64,000 nt of DNA from Ruegeria arenilitoris (GTDB lineage Bacteria; Pseudomonadota; Alphaproteobacteria; Rhodobacterales; Rhodobacteraceae), in assembly GCF_013035425.1 (NCBI RefSeq), contig NZ_WQHX01000001.1:558001-622000 (forward strand), given 5' to 3'. Below are positions 63,906 to 64,000 of this stretch, one piece after another; position 1 is the stretch's first letter; the number at the start of each line of letters is the position of its first letter. The position numbers and the translations under genes were made by a program. Under the pieces are notes generated by a model. It worked only from the letters and a program-made list of their open reading frames with translations, searched no databases and was not told the DNA's origin.

Positions 63906-64000
63906 TGTCTGTTTTTCAATTCTGATATCTGAACGCGAACTAGCTGTCGCCAGCCGCGTTTTCGTTTTTGCGGTTAATGCTTTGTTACGTCTTACCTTGG

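Noticed and set aside
1-64000. CRISPR arrays, insertion sequences, prophage or integrase genes
   Set aside because: No regularly spaced repeats, transposase frames, phage genes or terminal inverted repeats were seen.

Overview
The window looks like about 64 kb of chromosome from a marine Roseobacter-group alphaproteobacterium (Rhodobacteraceae). The evidence is a SAM/SAH-type riboswitch in front of metK (a class reported essentially from Rhodobacterales), a divergent irr / fabA-fabB-fabI locus, a leftward miaB ... phoH-ybeY-CBS protein-lnt-metK-trmB-aroA block, a fused indolepyruvate ferredoxin oxidoreductase, and a phnG-to-phnN C-P lyase operon. I saw no rRNA, tRNA, CRISPR array, prophage or insertion sequence. 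Genes are very tightly packed, with many 4-base ATGA overlaps and several convergent gene ends that overlap.

Layout. 1-9.4 kb, leftward: housekeeping block aroA (cut by the window edge), trmB, metK with its riboswitch, lnt, a CBS/CorC protein, ybeY, phoH, an outer-membrane beta-barrel and miaB. 9.5-11.8 kb: an uncharacterised protein, a phytanoyl-CoA-dioxygenase-like protein and the iron regulator Irr. 11.9-14.8 kb, rightward: fabA, fabB, fabI and a small membrane protein; then an FKBP isomerase leftward. 15.3-22.5 kb, rightward: a catabolic run (haloacid dehalogenase, three alpha/beta hydrolases including a PcaD-like one, a PLP dehydratase, a zinc alcohol dehydrogenase, an enolase-superfamily enzyme) ending in an ArsR protein with SqrR/BigR-type cysteines. 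22.5-25.5 kb, leftward: a very unusual ABC-exporter-like protein with a degenerate nucleotide site and a C-terminal cNMP-binding domain.

25.7-30.8 kb: a DUF3307 protein, an Lrp regulator divergent from the fused indolepyruvate oxidoreductase, and an unknown protein. 30.9-36.8 kb, leftward: a four-gene methylated-amine operon (GcvT-containing dehydrogenase, non-pyrrolysine MttB-family methyltransferase, TetR regulator, FAD oxidoreductase) with a palindromic operator in front. 36.9-38.1 kb: a glutathione transferase and a small methyltransferase. 38.4-45.6 kb, rightward: a complete peptide/opine-type ABC importer with a CaiB/BaiF CoA-transferase. 45.7-48.0 kb, leftward: a large MscS channel.

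48.4-54.9 kb, rightward: seven overlapping genes (four glycosyltransferases, a histidine phosphatase, a NodB-fold deacetylase and a small methyltransferase) that look like an uncharacterised glycan or glycolipid pathway. It runs head-on into the phosphonate region at 54.9-63.9 kb: phnM, a 2H phosphoesterase (DUF1045) on the other strand, phnN-L-K-J, a HAD phosphatase coupled between phnJ and phnI, phnI-H-G, a divergent phnF, and a hexapeptide acyltransferase. The C-P lyase genes would convert alkylphosphonates to phosphoribosyl intermediates. No phnP and no phnCDE transporter are in the window.

The best candidates for something undescribed are the seven-gene glycan cluster, the HAD plus 2H phosphoesterase variant of the C-P lyase pathway, and the pseudo-ABC/cNMP fusion with palindromic DNA next to its start.
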